64,000 nt of DNA, from assembly GCF_039545135.1 (NCBI RefSeq), contig NZ_BAABRU010000001.1, forward strand, positions 310,001-374,000. Direction: 5' to 3'. Position 1 is the stretch's first letter; each line of letters opens with the position of its first letter. A program made the position numbers and the translations under genes. Below, in pieces: positions 17,242-26,333 of this stretch. The notes under the pieces were generated by a model. That model saw nothing but the letters and a program-made list of their open reading frames with translations, was not told the DNA's origin and made no database searches. Source of the stretch: Herpetosiphon gulosus. GTDB lineage: Bacteria; Chloroflexota; Chloroflexia; Chloroflexales; Herpetosiphonaceae.

Positions 17242-18567
17242 ATGAAAGCAAAAAATAGCCGTTTACAAGGATTCTACCAACTTTCGCCGCTCGATCGTTT
17301 GCAAGCCGTGGGGGCTTTCGATGGCTTGAATAACGATGATTTGCGAGCGTTACATGGCGCTGGCAGTTTAACCATCGAACGCGCCGATAAAATGATTGAA
17401 AATGTAGTTGGAACCTATAGCTTACCCTTAGGGATTGCCACCAACTTTCAAATTAATGGCAAAGATACTTTGATTCCGATGGTTGTTGAAGAACCATCAA
17501 TCGTGGCTGGGGCTTCGTTTGCCGCGAAATTGGCTCGCGAAGGTGGCGGTTTTACCACCAGTAGCACCGAATCGTTGATGATTGGTCAAATTCAACTCGT
17601 TCATATTGCCGATCACGCCGCTGCTAGCGAGATTATTCTGCGCAATAAAGCTGATTTGTTGGCAATTGCCAATCGCCAAAGCACCTCGTTGGTGGCCTTG
17701 GGCGGCGGTGCCAAAGATGTTGAAGTGCATTCGTTCCCTGCTAGCCCGATGGGGCCGATGTTGGTGGTGCACTTAATCGTTGATTGTTTGGATGCGATGG
17801 GTGCCAACGCGATCAACGCTATGGCTGAGGCAGTGGCCCCACGACTTGAAGCATTAACTGGTGGTCGTGCCTACTTGCGGATTCTCTCGAACTTGAGCGA
17901 TCGGCGTTTGGCGACGGCCCGTTGTGTTATTCCAGCCCGCGCTTTAGATCGATCAGATTTGCGGGGTGAGGATGTGATCGAGGGGATTTTATGGGCCTAT
18001 GCCTTTGCTGCCGTTGATCCCTATCGCGCGGCCACCCACAATAAAGGTATTTTGAACGGGATCGATCCGGTGTTGCTGGCAACAGGTCAAGATTGGCGGG
18101 CAATTGAATCGGGGGCGCATGCCTACGCTGCTCGTGATGGCCGCTATACCTCGTTGACCACTTGGGAACAGGATGCTGAAGGCAATTTGGTTGGCACATT
18201 GACCATGCCATTAGCAGTTGGAATTGTGGGTGGCGCAGTTAAGGTGCATCCAACGGCGGCGGCGGCTTTGAAGTTGTTGAATGTTAGTTCAGCCCGCGAA
18301 TTGGCTGAAGTCTGTGTCTGTGCTGGTTTGGCCTCAAACTTAGCGGCGATGCGAGCTTTGGCAACCGAAGGCATTCAACGTGGCCATATGAGCTTGCATG
18401 CACGCCAAATTGCCATGAGTGCGGGTGCAGCACCCGCCTTGGTCGAAGAAGTTGCTGAGCGTTTGATTGCTGAACGTTGCATCAAGCCAGCTCGTGCTGC
18501 CGAAATTGTGCGCGAAATGCACGATATGTTTGCATTGCAACGGATTGAGGTTGGGGTTCCCTGCTAA
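17242..18567 (+). CDS. Hydroxymethylglutaryl-CoA reductase, class II type
   Basis: 441 residues from the ATG at 17242 (GAGGAG ten bases upstream); the longer reading frame adds 33 residues without family similarity. It belongs to the class II (degradative-type) HMG-CoA reductases, interconverting HMG-CoA and mevalonate. Visible are ENVVGTYSLPLG, EEPSIVAGAS with the catalytic Glu, NKGILNGID with the catalytic Lys, and GHMSLHAR with the late catalytic His. Chloroflexus is known to make isoprenoids through mevalonate, so a biosynthetic role is plausible here, though class II enzymes can also work in mevalonate breakdown. It stands alone; no other mevalonate gene is in the window. Confidence 0.93.
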   Translation: MKAKNSRLQGFYQLSPLDRLQAVGAFDGLNNDDLRALHGAGSLTIERADKMIENVVGTYSLPLGIATNFQINGKDTLIPMVVEEPSIVAGASFAAKLAREGGGFTTSSTESLMIGQIQLVHIADHAAASEIILRNKADLLAIANRQSTSLVALGGGAKDVEVHSFPASPMGPMLVVHLIVDCLDAMGANAINAMAEAVAPRLEALTGGRAYLRILSNLSDRRLATARCVIPARALDRSDLRGEDVIEGILWAYAFAAVDPYRAATHNKGILNGIDPVLLATGQDWRAIESGAHAYAARDGRYTSLTTWEQDAEGNLVGTLTMPLAVGIVGGAVKVHPTAAAALKLLNVSSARELAEVCVCAGLASNLAAMRALATEGIQRGHMSLHARQIAMSAGAAPALVEEVAERLIAERCIKPARAAEIVREMHDMFALQRIEVGVPC

Positions 18568-18591
18568 ATAAACCTGCTCCTTAAGCCAAAA

Positions 18592-18621
18592 GGCCAGCAC
18601 CTCGTAGACAAGGTGCTGGCC
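18592..18621. terminator. Terminator between HMG-CoA reductase and accA
   Basis: An 11-bp perfect stem GGCCAGCACCT/AGGTGCTGGCC (18592-18602 and 18611-18621) with an 8-base loop, lying between converging genes. On the minus strand the stem is followed by TTTT, so it suits accA; on the plus strand the following AAATTGTTT is weaker. Confidence 0.75.
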
Positions 18622-18646
18622 AAATTGTTTAACCTTACAAGTGTTT

Positions 18647-19483
18647 TTAACCTTCAACCAGCGTAGTTTGGGCTTGGCGAAAGCGTCCAATTGCCCGATA
18701 CTTGGCATAACGTTGTTCAAGCAATTGATCGATTGTTAGCTCGCTCAGGGCCGTAATTTGCTCACGCAGTGCGCTAGCAACTGCTTGCAAAATCACTGGT
18801 ACATCCATATGCGCCCCACCCTCTGGCTCGGGAATAATGGTATCGGCAATGCCAAAACTGTGGAGATCTTGGGCCGTGATTTTCATGGCTTTGGCCGCTT
18901 CCGAGGCTTTGCTCGAATCGCGCCAGAGAATTGCGGCGCTGGCTTCGGGCGAGGCCACCGAATAAACAGCATGTTCAAGCATCAACAAACGGTCAGCAAC
19001 CCCGATCGCCAAAGCACCCCCAGAGCCGCCTTCGCCGATCACGGTCGCAATAATTGGCACTGGCAAATCGGCCATGACCAATAAATTACGGGCGATGGCT
19101 TCGGCTTGACCACGTTCTTCGGCGGCCATGCTTGGGTGAGCGCCAGCAGTATCAATTAACGTCAAAATCGGCATGTTGAATTTTTTGGCATGCTCCATCA
19201 CCCGCAGAGCCTTGCGATAGCCTTCGGGGTGCGGTGAGCCGAAATTACGGCGAACATTCTCTTTGGTGTCGCTGCCCTTTTGATGGCCGATGATCGCCAC
19301 ACTGCGGCCATCGATTTTGCTTATACCACAGACCAGCGCCTGATCATCGCCATGATGACGATCACCACGGAGTTCAAAAAAATCTTCACACAGCACCCGA
19401 ATATAATCAAGGGTGCGTGGGCGTTGGGGATTACGGGCGATTTGCACCTTATCCCAAGGCAATAACTCAGTTAACGTTGTCAC
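18647..19483 (-). CDS. accA: Acetyl-CoA carboxylase carboxyltransferase subunit alpha
   Basis: 278 residues from a GTG start. It is the alpha half of the carboxyltransferase that moves the carboxyl group from biotin to acetyl-CoA to form malonyl-CoA for fatty acid synthesis. It is shorter at the N-terminus than the ~319-residue E. coli protein but has the crotonase-fold core: [46 protein letters not shown] and [11 protein letters not shown]. It lies 21 bases after accD and is certainly co-transcribed with it. Biotin carboxylase and the biotin carrier (accC/accB) are not in this window. Confidence 0.95.
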   Translation of the reverse strand: MTTLTELLPWDKVQIARNPQRPRTLDYIRVLCEDFFELRGDRHHGDDQALVCGISKIDGRSVAIIGHQKGSDTKENVRRNFGSPHPEGYRKALRVMEHAKKFNMPILTLIDTAGAHPSMAAEERGQAEAIARNLLVMADLPVPIIATVIGEGGSGGALAIGVADRLLMLEHAVYSVASPEASAAILWRDSSKASEAAKAMKITAQDLHSFGIADTIIPEPEGGAHMDVPVILQAVASALREQITALSELTIDQLLEQRYAKYRAIGRFRQAQTTLVEG

Positions 19484-19504
19484 GTTTTGACCTCTGCGTG
19501 GGGC

Positions 19505-20401
19505 TTATTGGTGGCCCGCTACGACATGTTCGCGATGATCAGCCGATGATGTGGGGCGTTGATACAGGCGTAACAAACGCCCGATGGTTGCCCGCATGTC
19601 CGAGCGTGGCACAACTGCATCGATCATGCCATGTTCAAGGAAAAATTCTGCGGTTTGGAAGTTTGGTGGCAATTTTTGGCGAATCGTTTGCTCGATCACC
19701 CGTCGCCCTGCAAAGCCAATATTCGCGCCAGGCTCGGCCAAAATAATATCGGCAACCGAGGCATACGAGGCTGAAACCCCGCCATAGCAAGGGTCAACCA
19801 AGAGCGAAATATGCGGCTGGCGCACCCGAGCCAAACGGGTGAGTGCAACCGAAACTTTGGCCATTTGCATCAGGGCAAAAATGCCTTCGTGCATGCGAGC
19901 GCCGCCTGAAGCGTTGATCGTTAGCACAGGCACGCCACGATCGGCAGCTCGTTCGACAGCACGCGTCACTTTTTCGCCAAAGACGCTGCCCATCGAACCG
20001 CCCATAAATTCAAAGTTACAGGCTGCGATTTCAAATGGCAAGCCTTCGATGCTGGCGCTACCGCTCATCACAACATCGTTGGTGCCAGTGCGTTCGCTGG
20101 TGGCAGCTAATTTGGCTTCGTAGTTATCTTTGGGGCTAACAAAGCCCAAAATGTCGATCCCTTGCAGATCGGCATCATATTCGACGAATGAATCAGGATC
20201 AGCCAAGACTTCGATCCATTCGCGTGAGCTAATCCGTGAGTGATAGCTACATTTTGGACAGACTTTTAAGGCATCATTGAATTGTTTTTGATAGGTCAAT
20301 TCGCCACAATTGGCGCATTTGGCCCAAACATTATCTGGTATTTGTTGCTCACGCCGCGAAGACGTGAAGGGTAACGGCGCACGCCGAAAAAAATCTTTCA
20401 A
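19505..20401 (-). CDS. accD: Acetyl-CoA carboxylase carboxyltransferase subunit beta
   Basis: 298 residues beginning at TTG (GGAGG seven bases before it), MKDFFRR. The N-terminus carries the AccD zinc ribbon, CANC...CPKC (about residues 33-55), followed by the carboxyltransferase domain with SASIEGLPFEIAACNFEFMG split across the usual positions, GGARMHEG, and the acyl-CoA-binding GFAGRRVIEQT. It partners AccA encoded immediately downstream. Length and motifs are ordinary for the family. Confidence 0.95.
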   Translation of the reverse strand: MKDFFRRAPLPFTSSRREQQIPDNVWAKCANCGELTYQKQFNDALKVCPKCSYHSRISSREWIEVLADPDSFVEYDADLQGIDILGFVSPKDNYEAKLAATSERTGTNDVVMSGSASIEGLPFEIAACNFEFMGGSMGSVFGEKVTRAVERAADRGVPVLTINASGGARMHEGIFALMQMAKVSVALTRLARVRQPHISLLVDPCYGGVSASYASVADIILAEPGANIGFAGRRVIEQTIRQKLPPNFQTAEFFLEHGMIDAVVPRSDMRATIGRLLRLYQRPTSSADHREHVVAGHQ

Positions 20402-20461
20402 GTCGGAACCTCCACGGTCATTTTTGAGCCGTATTGGGATTATAGCATAGCACGCAGTGCG

Positions 20462-20827
20462 TCATAGACGGCTATTTTTGAACCATTTCAGCTTTTCCCA
20501 TGGCGCTAAAAAGATCCCAACAGTTAGCCCTAATGGGCCTAATGGTAAATAAAGGCCCCATAGTACTCGAATAACCTGATGATTCCAGCCAACAATCTGC
20601 TTGACCAGCACGGGGTTTTGCGATTCAAAAAAACATGTTTCAGGACTATGACGGCCACCAGCGCTATAGCGACTGCCCTCAAAATGCTGGGCTTGGGCAT
20701 AGACTTGGCAAATCCGCTCGAAATAATAATATTTCATCAAGAGTGCTGGCCCAATAAGTAGACTTAGGAATAGCCCAATAAACAAGCCCAACCGTACAAT
20801 AACTGTGCGTTGCTGTCGATAGCGCAT
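20462..20827 (-). CDS. Hypothetical small membrane protein
   Basis: 121 residues with hydrophobic helices at about 9-28 and 88-108 and a polar middle containing two Cys (CQVYAQ and CFFES). AAGGAAAA lies just before the ATG. Not recognised. It is encoded upstream of accD on the same strand with a 60-base gap, but nothing suggests a functional link. Confidence 0.6.
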   Translation of the reverse strand: MRYRQQRTVIVRLGLFIGLFLSLLIGPALLMKYYYFERICQVYAQAQHFEGSRYSAGGRHSPETCFFESQNPVLVKQIVGWNHQVIRVLWGLYLPLGPLGLTVGIFLAPWEKLKWFKNSRL

Positions 20828-20887
20828 CGCTTTTCCTTTCTTGAAAGTTTAGCTAACAGACGGAGCATGATTTATGACGTTAAGCGT

Positions 20888-20998
20888 CCCTCACCCCGAC
20901 CCCTCGCCCACTGCGGCGGGCGAGGGGCGTTCCACCCGTCATGATTGTATATTTCCCCCTCGCCTCGCTGGGCGGGAGAGGGGGCTAGGGGGTGAGGG
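20888..20998. repeat. Intergenic repeat with CCCTCACCC...GGGTGAGGG ends, copy 2
   Basis: A 111-bp relative of the 7297-7393 element, followed at 21055-21072 by a fragment repeating only its right end (TTAGGGGGTGAGGGCAT). The surrounding gap 20828-21244 otherwise holds only the AT-rich promoter region of the following acyltransferase gene, with no clear gene. Confidence 0.75.
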
Positions 20999-21244
20999 CA
21001 TGCAAATAGATGGTGCATCCCACCCAATCATTGTTCACAACCTACCCTGGAAATGTTAGGGGGTGAGGGCATATACATGATTGCTAGATCAATGCACTAT
21101 TACAGACGGCGCATGGTTGGGCGATCTTACTTGGGCCAAAACTTTACTTAATTTAACATAACTGTTAACAATTCAATCGCAATTGATTAAACCAAGCAGC
21201 CTAGGCTAGCCCTGTGACCCATCATCACCAGAGGAGCCAACGCT

Positions 21245-22021
21245 ATGACGCTTGCAACGATCAGCAGCACGACCCCACGTTTAACGGTTAAGTGTGCCAC
21301 GACGAGCGCCGAAATTGAGCAAGCCCTGCGCTTGCGCTATCGCGTTTTTGTTGAAGAAGCCAATAACTCGCGACTTTGGAACGACCATGGGCTTGAATAT
21401 GATGTGTTTGATCAATGGTGCGACCATCTCTTAGTCATCGACCAAAATTGTGATCAGGTGGTTGGCACCTATCGTTTGTTGCCTGGTGAGCGGGCCTTGG
21501 CGCATCAAGGTTTTTATTCGCAAACCGAATTTGATCTTTCAAAATTTAGCCATTTAGCCAATGCCTTGGAGCTTGGGCGCAGTTGTATCGCCGCCGATTA
21601 TCGCGGCACTCGCGCCATTCAAATGCTTTGGGGCGGAATTGCCAACTACCTCGCTGAGCGCCCGCATAGCCATTTGATTGGCTGTGCCAGCATGAACCAC
21701 GATGAATTGCCTGATGTGAGTGCCTTATATAGCATGCTGCGCCAGCATAACGTGATTACTGATCGCTATCATGTGCAGCCTTTAGCCAGCCATCGCCTGG
21801 CCGATTTGCGCTGTTTGCCGATGACCTGTAGCGAGCGCGAAATGGTGCGGCGCTTGCCACCATTAATTAAAGGCTATCGCTGGATGGGTGCAGAACTAGC
21901 GGGCGAGCCAGCTTATGATCCCTTATTCCATACCACCGATTTTTTTGTGGTATTTGAAACCAGCCAAATGACTAAGCGCTATCAACGTCATTTTGCCAGT
22001 TCGTATCAAGCGACAGCCTGA
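21245..22021 (+). CDS. OlsB-like N-acyltransferase (GNAT, Acetyltransf_5 type)
   Basis: 258 residues with an upstream AGAGGAG. The sequence follows the OlsB/hemolysin-type GNAT pattern: RYRVFVEE, then the Asp/Cys/His stretch DQWCDHLLV, VVGTYRLLPG, LELGRSC, and LWGGIANYL followed by LIGCASM. OlsB transfers a 3-hydroxyacyl chain from ACP to the alpha-amino group of ornithine, giving lyso-ornithine lipid. A related long-chain N-acyl amino acid synthase is equally possible. The next gene, seven bases downstream, encodes a second acyltransferase, which would supply the O-acylation expected in a two-step aminolipid pathway (inference). Confidence 0.82.
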   Translation: MTLATISSTTPRLTVKCATTSAEIEQALRLRYRVFVEEANNSRLWNDHGLEYDVFDQWCDHLLVIDQNCDQVVGTYRLLPGERALAHQGFYSQTEFDLSKFSHLANALELGRSCIAADYRGTRAIQMLWGGIANYLAERPHSHLIGCASMNHDELPDVSALYSMLRQHNVITDRYHVQPLASHRLADLRCLPMTCSEREMVRRLPPLIKGYRWMGAELAGEPAYDPLFHTTDFFVVFETSQMTKRYQRHFASSYQATA

Positions 22022-22028
22022 GGTGGTT

Positions 22029-22955
22029 ATGTATCAATTGCTGGCGCATTTGACTGCCCACCCCCAACGTTTGGCACGAGTACGGCGTTTTGGTGGTTGG
22101 TTGCCACAACAACTGATTATTGCCTTGACATGGCCATTAGCCTTGGGTTTGTATTGGGGCGTGCCGCGTTTGCGTCGCCATTTGCAGCGCAACTTGGTGT
22201 ATGTGCTGATCGATGGCGCGTGGCTGTGGCGCACGGGAATTTGTATGCGCTATCTGCAACATCTGCTGTTATTGCTGTATGAAGTGATGATCGGGATTGA
22301 TCGCTTGGCGACTGAGCAGGTGGTGCTTGAAGGCACTGAGCATATTGAAGCTGCTTTAGCCCAAGGGCGCGGCGTGATTCTCTATACGCCACATCAAGGC
22401 AATTTCTTCTATAGCTATTGGCGTTTGGCCCAACACTACAATTGTTTGACGGTTGGTACGGCGGGCAGCCCTGAATTGCGGCCACTCTACGAGCATTTCA
22501 ATCGATTGGGCTGTGCTGGTTTTGATTATGATGCAACCTCGCCACGTGAGTTAATTCGGGGTTTGCGCCAGCATCTCAAAGCTAATGGAGTAGTCTTTTT
22601 GCTGGGCGATTTTTGGCGACCGAATTTTCCTGAGGCCAGCTTTTTTGGCTTGCAATCGCGGACACCCCAAGGTGCGGCAACTTTTGCATTAGAAGATAAT
22701 GTGCCGATTGTGCCGTGTTACAGTGTGCGTGAAGGGAAACGCCATCGCCTCATTTGCGAAGAGGCCATCCATTTGGGGCGAAGTTTTAGCCGTCAACAAC
22801 GCCGCGAGGCCACCGACGAACTCAATGAGTGGATGGCCTCAGTGATTAGCGATAATCCTAGTCAATGGCTGTATTGGTTCAATTGCCAAGAGCGTTGGGA
22901 AGGTCACGACTTGCGTTTGCAAGAGCAAAGCGTCGGCCAAGTGCTGCATGCCTAG
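22029..22955 (+). CDS. LpxL/HtrB-like acyltransferase
   Basis: 308 residues from the ATG at 22029 (GAGGTGG upstream). It is a lysophospholipid acyltransferase of the lipid A acyltransferase family rather than the PlsC family: TPHQGNFFYSY matches the catalytic HxGNWE block, LLGDFW the DQ block, and RTPQGAATFAL plus NPSQWLYWF the downstream conserved blocks. The N-terminus is hydrophobic, fitting membrane association. Chloroflexota are not known to make lipid A, so the substrate is more likely the product of the OlsB-like neighbour or another lyso-lipid. The stop overlaps the 3' end of the convergent regulator gene by 4 bases. Confidence 0.82.
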   Translation: MYQLLAHLTAHPQRLARVRRFGGWLPQQLIIALTWPLALGLYWGVPRLRRHLQRNLVYVLIDGAWLWRTGICMRYLQHLLLLLYEVMIGIDRLATEQVVLEGTEHIEAALAQGRGVILYTPHQGNFFYSYWRLAQHYNCLTVGTAGSPELRPLYEHFNRLGCAGFDYDATSPRELIRGLRQHLKANGVVFLLGDFWRPNFPEASFFGLQSRTPQGAATFALEDNVPIVPCYSVREGKRHRLICEEAIHLGRSFSRQQRREATDELNEWMASVISDNPSQWLYWFNCQERWEGHDLRLQEQSVGQVLHA

Positions 22956-24331
22956 CGCAAAATATAGTAGGTCGCACGTTTTTGGCCGATCTTCAAAATC
23001 AAGCCCCGATCAACCAAATCTGAGAGATCGCGCCGAATCGTTTCGGGCGAAACATCGGGGCTGAGGTCTTGGAGATCGCGGTTGGTAATTCGGCGATTTT
23101 CAGTTAAAAACACCAAGGCTCCGATTTGGCGTTCGTTCAAGCCCAAGGCTTCCCATTTGGCAGTGTCAATGGTGGAATTACTGGCGACATTCATGCCTTT
23201 GTTGCGCAGGGTTACCAAAAATCCTGCGGCAGTTTCGCGGAATTCGGGTGGCGGCAAGCCCGCATCGGCCATTTGGCGCTGCATGCGGTCGATGCCATAG
23301 CCGAGCCGTTCGATCAAGCCCAAATCGGCCAGCACTTGCACCAACGTTTCGTTGCGGCTAAACCGCTCAGCAGCGATATTATCGATCGTGACGTGGCCTG
23401 GCAAGCGGCCTGGGCTATAGACTTCCAGCCGATCAACAAACATGGCAATGCGAATGCCCTCGCCACGCACGGTGTAATCGCGGTGGGCCACAGCATTAAC
23501 CAAGGCTTCGCGCACAGCGGCTGGTGGATATTCGGTCCAATCTTCGCGTTCGAGGCCAACCATGCGTGAGCCACGCCGCATATGTTCGCCCAGCCAAAGC
23601 TCGGCCCGCCGCACTTGGTCGGGCAACGTTGTGCGAATATCGACCCGCTCAAATTCATCGCTCATCTCGTTGCCAGTGTAACGCACCAAAGTCAATTCAC
23701 ATTGGGGATAATCGCGCTCAGTGGTGATGCTGAATAGCAACATCCCTGCATTGGTTGGTTGATAGTTGGCTTGGGCATCGCGGGTGAGGCAACCGCGTCG
23801 ATAGAGCCAACCTAAGGGGTCAACATCGGCGGGCGGACCAATCCGAGCCACATACGATTGAATTTTCATCTCGCTTAAATCGCCCATTGTGACATTTTCG
23901 GGCCGCACGCGCTCCCAGCCAACCTCACCACGCTCGATCAGCAATTGGCGCAAAGCATTGGGCGGAATTGGGGCATTGCTTGGGCCTTCACGGCGCAAAT
24001 ATTTGCCATGCAGACTGTAGACATTGGGCAAACCAGGCGGAACTTCGATTAACAAGACGGTTTGTTGATTGTTGGTGATTTGTTGGGGCAAGGGTAAGAC
24101 GAGCGGCGGCGTGCAAGCTAGTGCTGCCTCTAAAGCCGCCTCTTCGGCTGCTTGAATATCTTGAACACCCTCGACTTTGGGCCTGACTCGCCCACTGATG
24201 CCAATGACCGCGCTCCCGCCGCCACCATTAGCAAAAGCCACTAAAGTTTCGGCCAAATCTTCAGGCCGAAACCGTTCACGGAAGCAGGCCAGCATTTCGC
24301 TTTCGCCATTTTCAAGTAACTGTTCAAGCAT
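22952..24331 (-). CDS. AlbA_2/Schlafen-type ATP-binding transcriptional regulator
   Basis: 459 residues from the ATG at 24331; the longer frame upstream adds 36 unrelated residues. Order: an AlbA_2 (Schlafen-like) domain at about 1-130 with FANGGGGSAVIGI and a LRREGPSNAP stretch, then an ATP-binding domain of the HATPase_c_4 type at about 250-380 with EALVNAVAHRDY and YSPGRLPGHV, then a DeoR-like winged helix at the C-terminus (SPETIRRDLSDLVDRGLI). Such proteins are often annotated as RecG-like helicases, but no helicase motor is seen. Its targets are unknown; it lies just downstream of the toxin-like genes. Confidence 0.85.
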   Translation of the reverse strand: MLEQLLENGESEMLACFRERFRPEDLAETLVAFANGGGGSAVIGISGRVRPKVEGVQDIQAAEEAALEAALACTPPLVLPLPQQITNNQQTVLLIEVPPGLPNVYSLHGKYLRREGPSNAPIPPNALRQLLIERGEVGWERVRPENVTMGDLSEMKIQSYVARIGPPADVDPLGWLYRRGCLTRDAQANYQPTNAGMLLFSITTERDYPQCELTLVRYTGNEMSDEFERVDIRTTLPDQVRRAELWLGEHMRRGSRMVGLEREDWTEYPPAAVREALVNAVAHRDYTVRGEGIRIAMFVDRLEVYSPGRLPGHVTIDNIAAERFSRNETLVQVLADLGLIERLGYGIDRMQRQMADAGLPPPEFRETAAGFLVTLRNKGMNVASNSTIDTAKWEALGLNERQIGALVFLTENRRITNRDLQDLSPDVSPETIRRDLSDLVDRGLILKIGQKRATYYILR

Positions 24332-24416
24332 ACACAACCCCAAACATTCAATAGGGCTGCAATTATAGCAGATTGATGATATTGCTTGATTTTGCGTCCG
24401 ATCAATGTGAGGGCAC

Positions 24417-25046
24417 TTACTCCTCAACCAACTTGCCAAGTTGGCGCAAATGCTGCTTGACGGCTTCGGTGATGGCTGGATCAGCCGCTAAAAACTGCGA
24501 TTGTGGCGGGTACATAACTGCTGATTTTGGATGAAACGAATAGACCAACTTGCCTTGTAATTCTGGATTCTCCATCAGAACATAGTCATTTGATAAGGCC
24601 ATCGCTGGATAGTCAAAGCGCCGAGGGCTGATTGCGGCCACGACCTTGCCTCCAAACAAGCGTTGCCCGTTATAGATTACGACAAACGAACCTCCACCAT
24701 TCCACATATAACTTGGCGCATCACGATCAGTTTGACCCCATGGGTTCGTAAAGCTGATGGTTTGGGTTTGCCAATCATAACTGAGCAATAAATCTTCGGT
24801 TACGGTAAAAACACTTTGATCTAAAGGCACAGTCTGCAAAATTGTCCATGCAGTTTCGGCAGTGGGCCCAAGCCCTGGAACGGCATCTTGATCAAAGATA
24901 TAGACGAAAAATCCTAAATCCTTCATGGAAGCTACCTCACTCGCTGGGGTTGGTACATTACTTACTGGCAATTGCTGATTACTACAGCTAAGCATAGTTA
25001 TAGCAAAAATGAAGATAACAATGCTATGTATGATATATTTCATCAC
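24417..25046 (-). CDS. Hypothetical lipoprotein, candidate immunity protein
   Basis: 209 residues with a lipoprotein signal peptide (hydrophobic 5-19, lipobox TMLSC, lipidated Cys near residue 21), then a soluble domain rich in aromatic residues that I do not recognise. It begins 18 bases after the stop of the WXG100-glutaminase gene and is probably translated from the same mRNA. In toxin-immunity pairs the immunity gene usually follows directly like this, and lipoprotein immunity partners are known for some type VII secreted toxins (for example TilA with the lipase TslA). The immunity role is inference only. Confidence 0.7.
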   Translation of the reverse strand: MMKYIIHSIVIFIFAITMLSCSNQQLPVSNVPTPASEVASMKDLGFFVYIFDQDAVPGLGPTAETAWTILQTVPLDQSVFTVTEDLLLSYDWQTQTISFTNPWGQTDRDAPSYMWNGGGSFVVIYNGQRLFGGKVVAAISPRRFDYPAMALSNDYVLMENPELQGKLVYSFHPKSAVMYPPQSQFLAADPAITEAVKQHLRQLGKLVEE

Positions 25047-25064
25047 TCAAACCCTTAGCCTAAA

Positions 25065-26120
25065 TTATGGCTGGCAATATCCAGCCTCAATACATTGTTG
25101 CAAATATTGATCAAGTGTGTCACGCGCACTGTTATCGATTTGTGCTCGTTGACTTTCATCATAGGGGAAATTTGGAGCATATATTGTATGGTCTGTAATT
25201 TCTGTTGTAGCATTTGGATCAGTCATAATCGCTTTCCACTGTTCAATCGTTAGCGGGCGATTTGATAAAGAGGGATCAATAACCATGGGGACATTTGTAT
25301 CGCCTTGGCGAACATTAATAATCGGCGCAACATGATAACCCCAATTTACTGTACCATCATCAGTTGACGAAGGATACGTGACACCATCTAACGTAATTTG
25401 TTCATAAACAAATTCGGTTTTGGCTTCTAAATCCCCATAGATAAATACTTTATCGATATCATTAATATCAATTCCATAGCGTTCGGCAATTCGATAAGCC
25501 ATGAAATGGGCACGAGCATAACACCCATCATCAGTAAACTGAAAGGGGATGTCGGGTTCATTAGCCATATCATCAAAAATTAAGGTGGCATCAGCATAAC
25601 TGACCGAGCCATCTGGATTAACTTGCACACCATCGGCACGATCGTTCTGCCATGTTTCGACCGCTTGGAGAATAAAATCAATTAATTTTTGGAAGAATGG
25701 CGGCAGCAGCGGTTTGTCGCTTGGTGGCGTTGGGGTAGGCGTAGATTTCGATCGTACCTCGCCATCAACGACTTGGGCAAACATCGTACCATTGCCACCT
25801 ACGGCCATCGCGCCAAAATCACCGTGAAACAGGGCGGCGGCTTCAGTCTCGGCATCGGCCATGATTTTCCGAATGGCCTTGGTAGTTTCAACACTGCCTT
25901 GCAACGAATGCAGCAAGCGCTGAAAGGCTGGATTAACCACATGCTCAAATTCTTGGAAACAGGTGTTGGCGGCACTGCCTTGCCATTGGCCGGCTTGTAA
26001 CGCGGCCATGGTTTGGCAGACACTAGCTTGAATGGTTTGGCTCTGGTCATGCAGTTTTTGGAAACGTTGGATGATCGTATCGACTATGGCATAGTCGATC
26101 TGCACAATCGGTGCGGACAT
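25065..26120 (-). CDS. WXG100-type protein fused to a protein-glutaminase (deamidase) domain, probable secreted toxin
   Basis: 351 residues from the ATG at 26120 (GAGG nine bases upstream). Residues 1-100 are a helical WXG100/ESAT-6-like domain with the W-x-G turn at 46-48 (QWQGSA). A Gly-rich and Pro/Thr linker (105-140) leads to a C-terminal domain matching the protein-glutaminase fold of Chryseobacterium: DDGCYARAH with Cys200, WGYHVAP with His263, and VIDPSL with Asp282. This Cys-His-Asp triad hydrolyses the side-chain amide of protein glutamines. WXG100 heads direct type VII/ESX-like export, so this looks like a polymorphic toxin delivered outside the cell. No ESX ATPase is in this window. 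The C-terminal part is richer in A/T than the head. Confidence 0.88.
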   Translation of the reverse strand: MSAPIVQIDYAIVDTIIQRFQKLHDQSQTIQASVCQTMAALQAGQWQGSAANTCFQEFEHVVNPAFQRLLHSLQGSVETTKAIRKIMADAETEAAALFHGDFGAMAVGGNGTMFAQVVDGEVRSKSTPTPTPPSDKPLLPPFFQKLIDFILQAVETWQNDRADGVQVNPDGSVSYADATLIFDDMANEPDIPFQFTDDGCYARAHFMAYRIAERYGIDINDIDKVFIYGDLEAKTEFVYEQITLDGVTYPSSTDDGTVNWGYHVAPIINVRQGDTNVPMVIDPSLSNRPLTIEQWKAIMTDPNATTEITDHTIYAPNFPYDESQRAQIDNSARDTLDQYLQQCIEAGYCQP

Positions 26121-26333
26121 AGCGTCAGACCTCACAACGAGGAGGGGAACTCTGGCAAGCATGCAGAAAATAGGGGAGTATCGCCCTCAATTCAACTCAA
26201 TCAGGCAGATTATATCAGGCCAGCTATCTAGTTACAACTACCGTTGGCGATTCAAGCATTGCAGATTCGGTACTTTCAGGGTATAACAATGCTTGGATGT
26301 TTGTAAAAATGGATGTTTGTTGGGAGGCAGAAT

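Noticed and set aside
22117..22485. Minus-strand open frame opposite the LpxL-like gene
   Set aside because: No ribosome-binding site or family similarity; it is wholly inside a well-supported gene.
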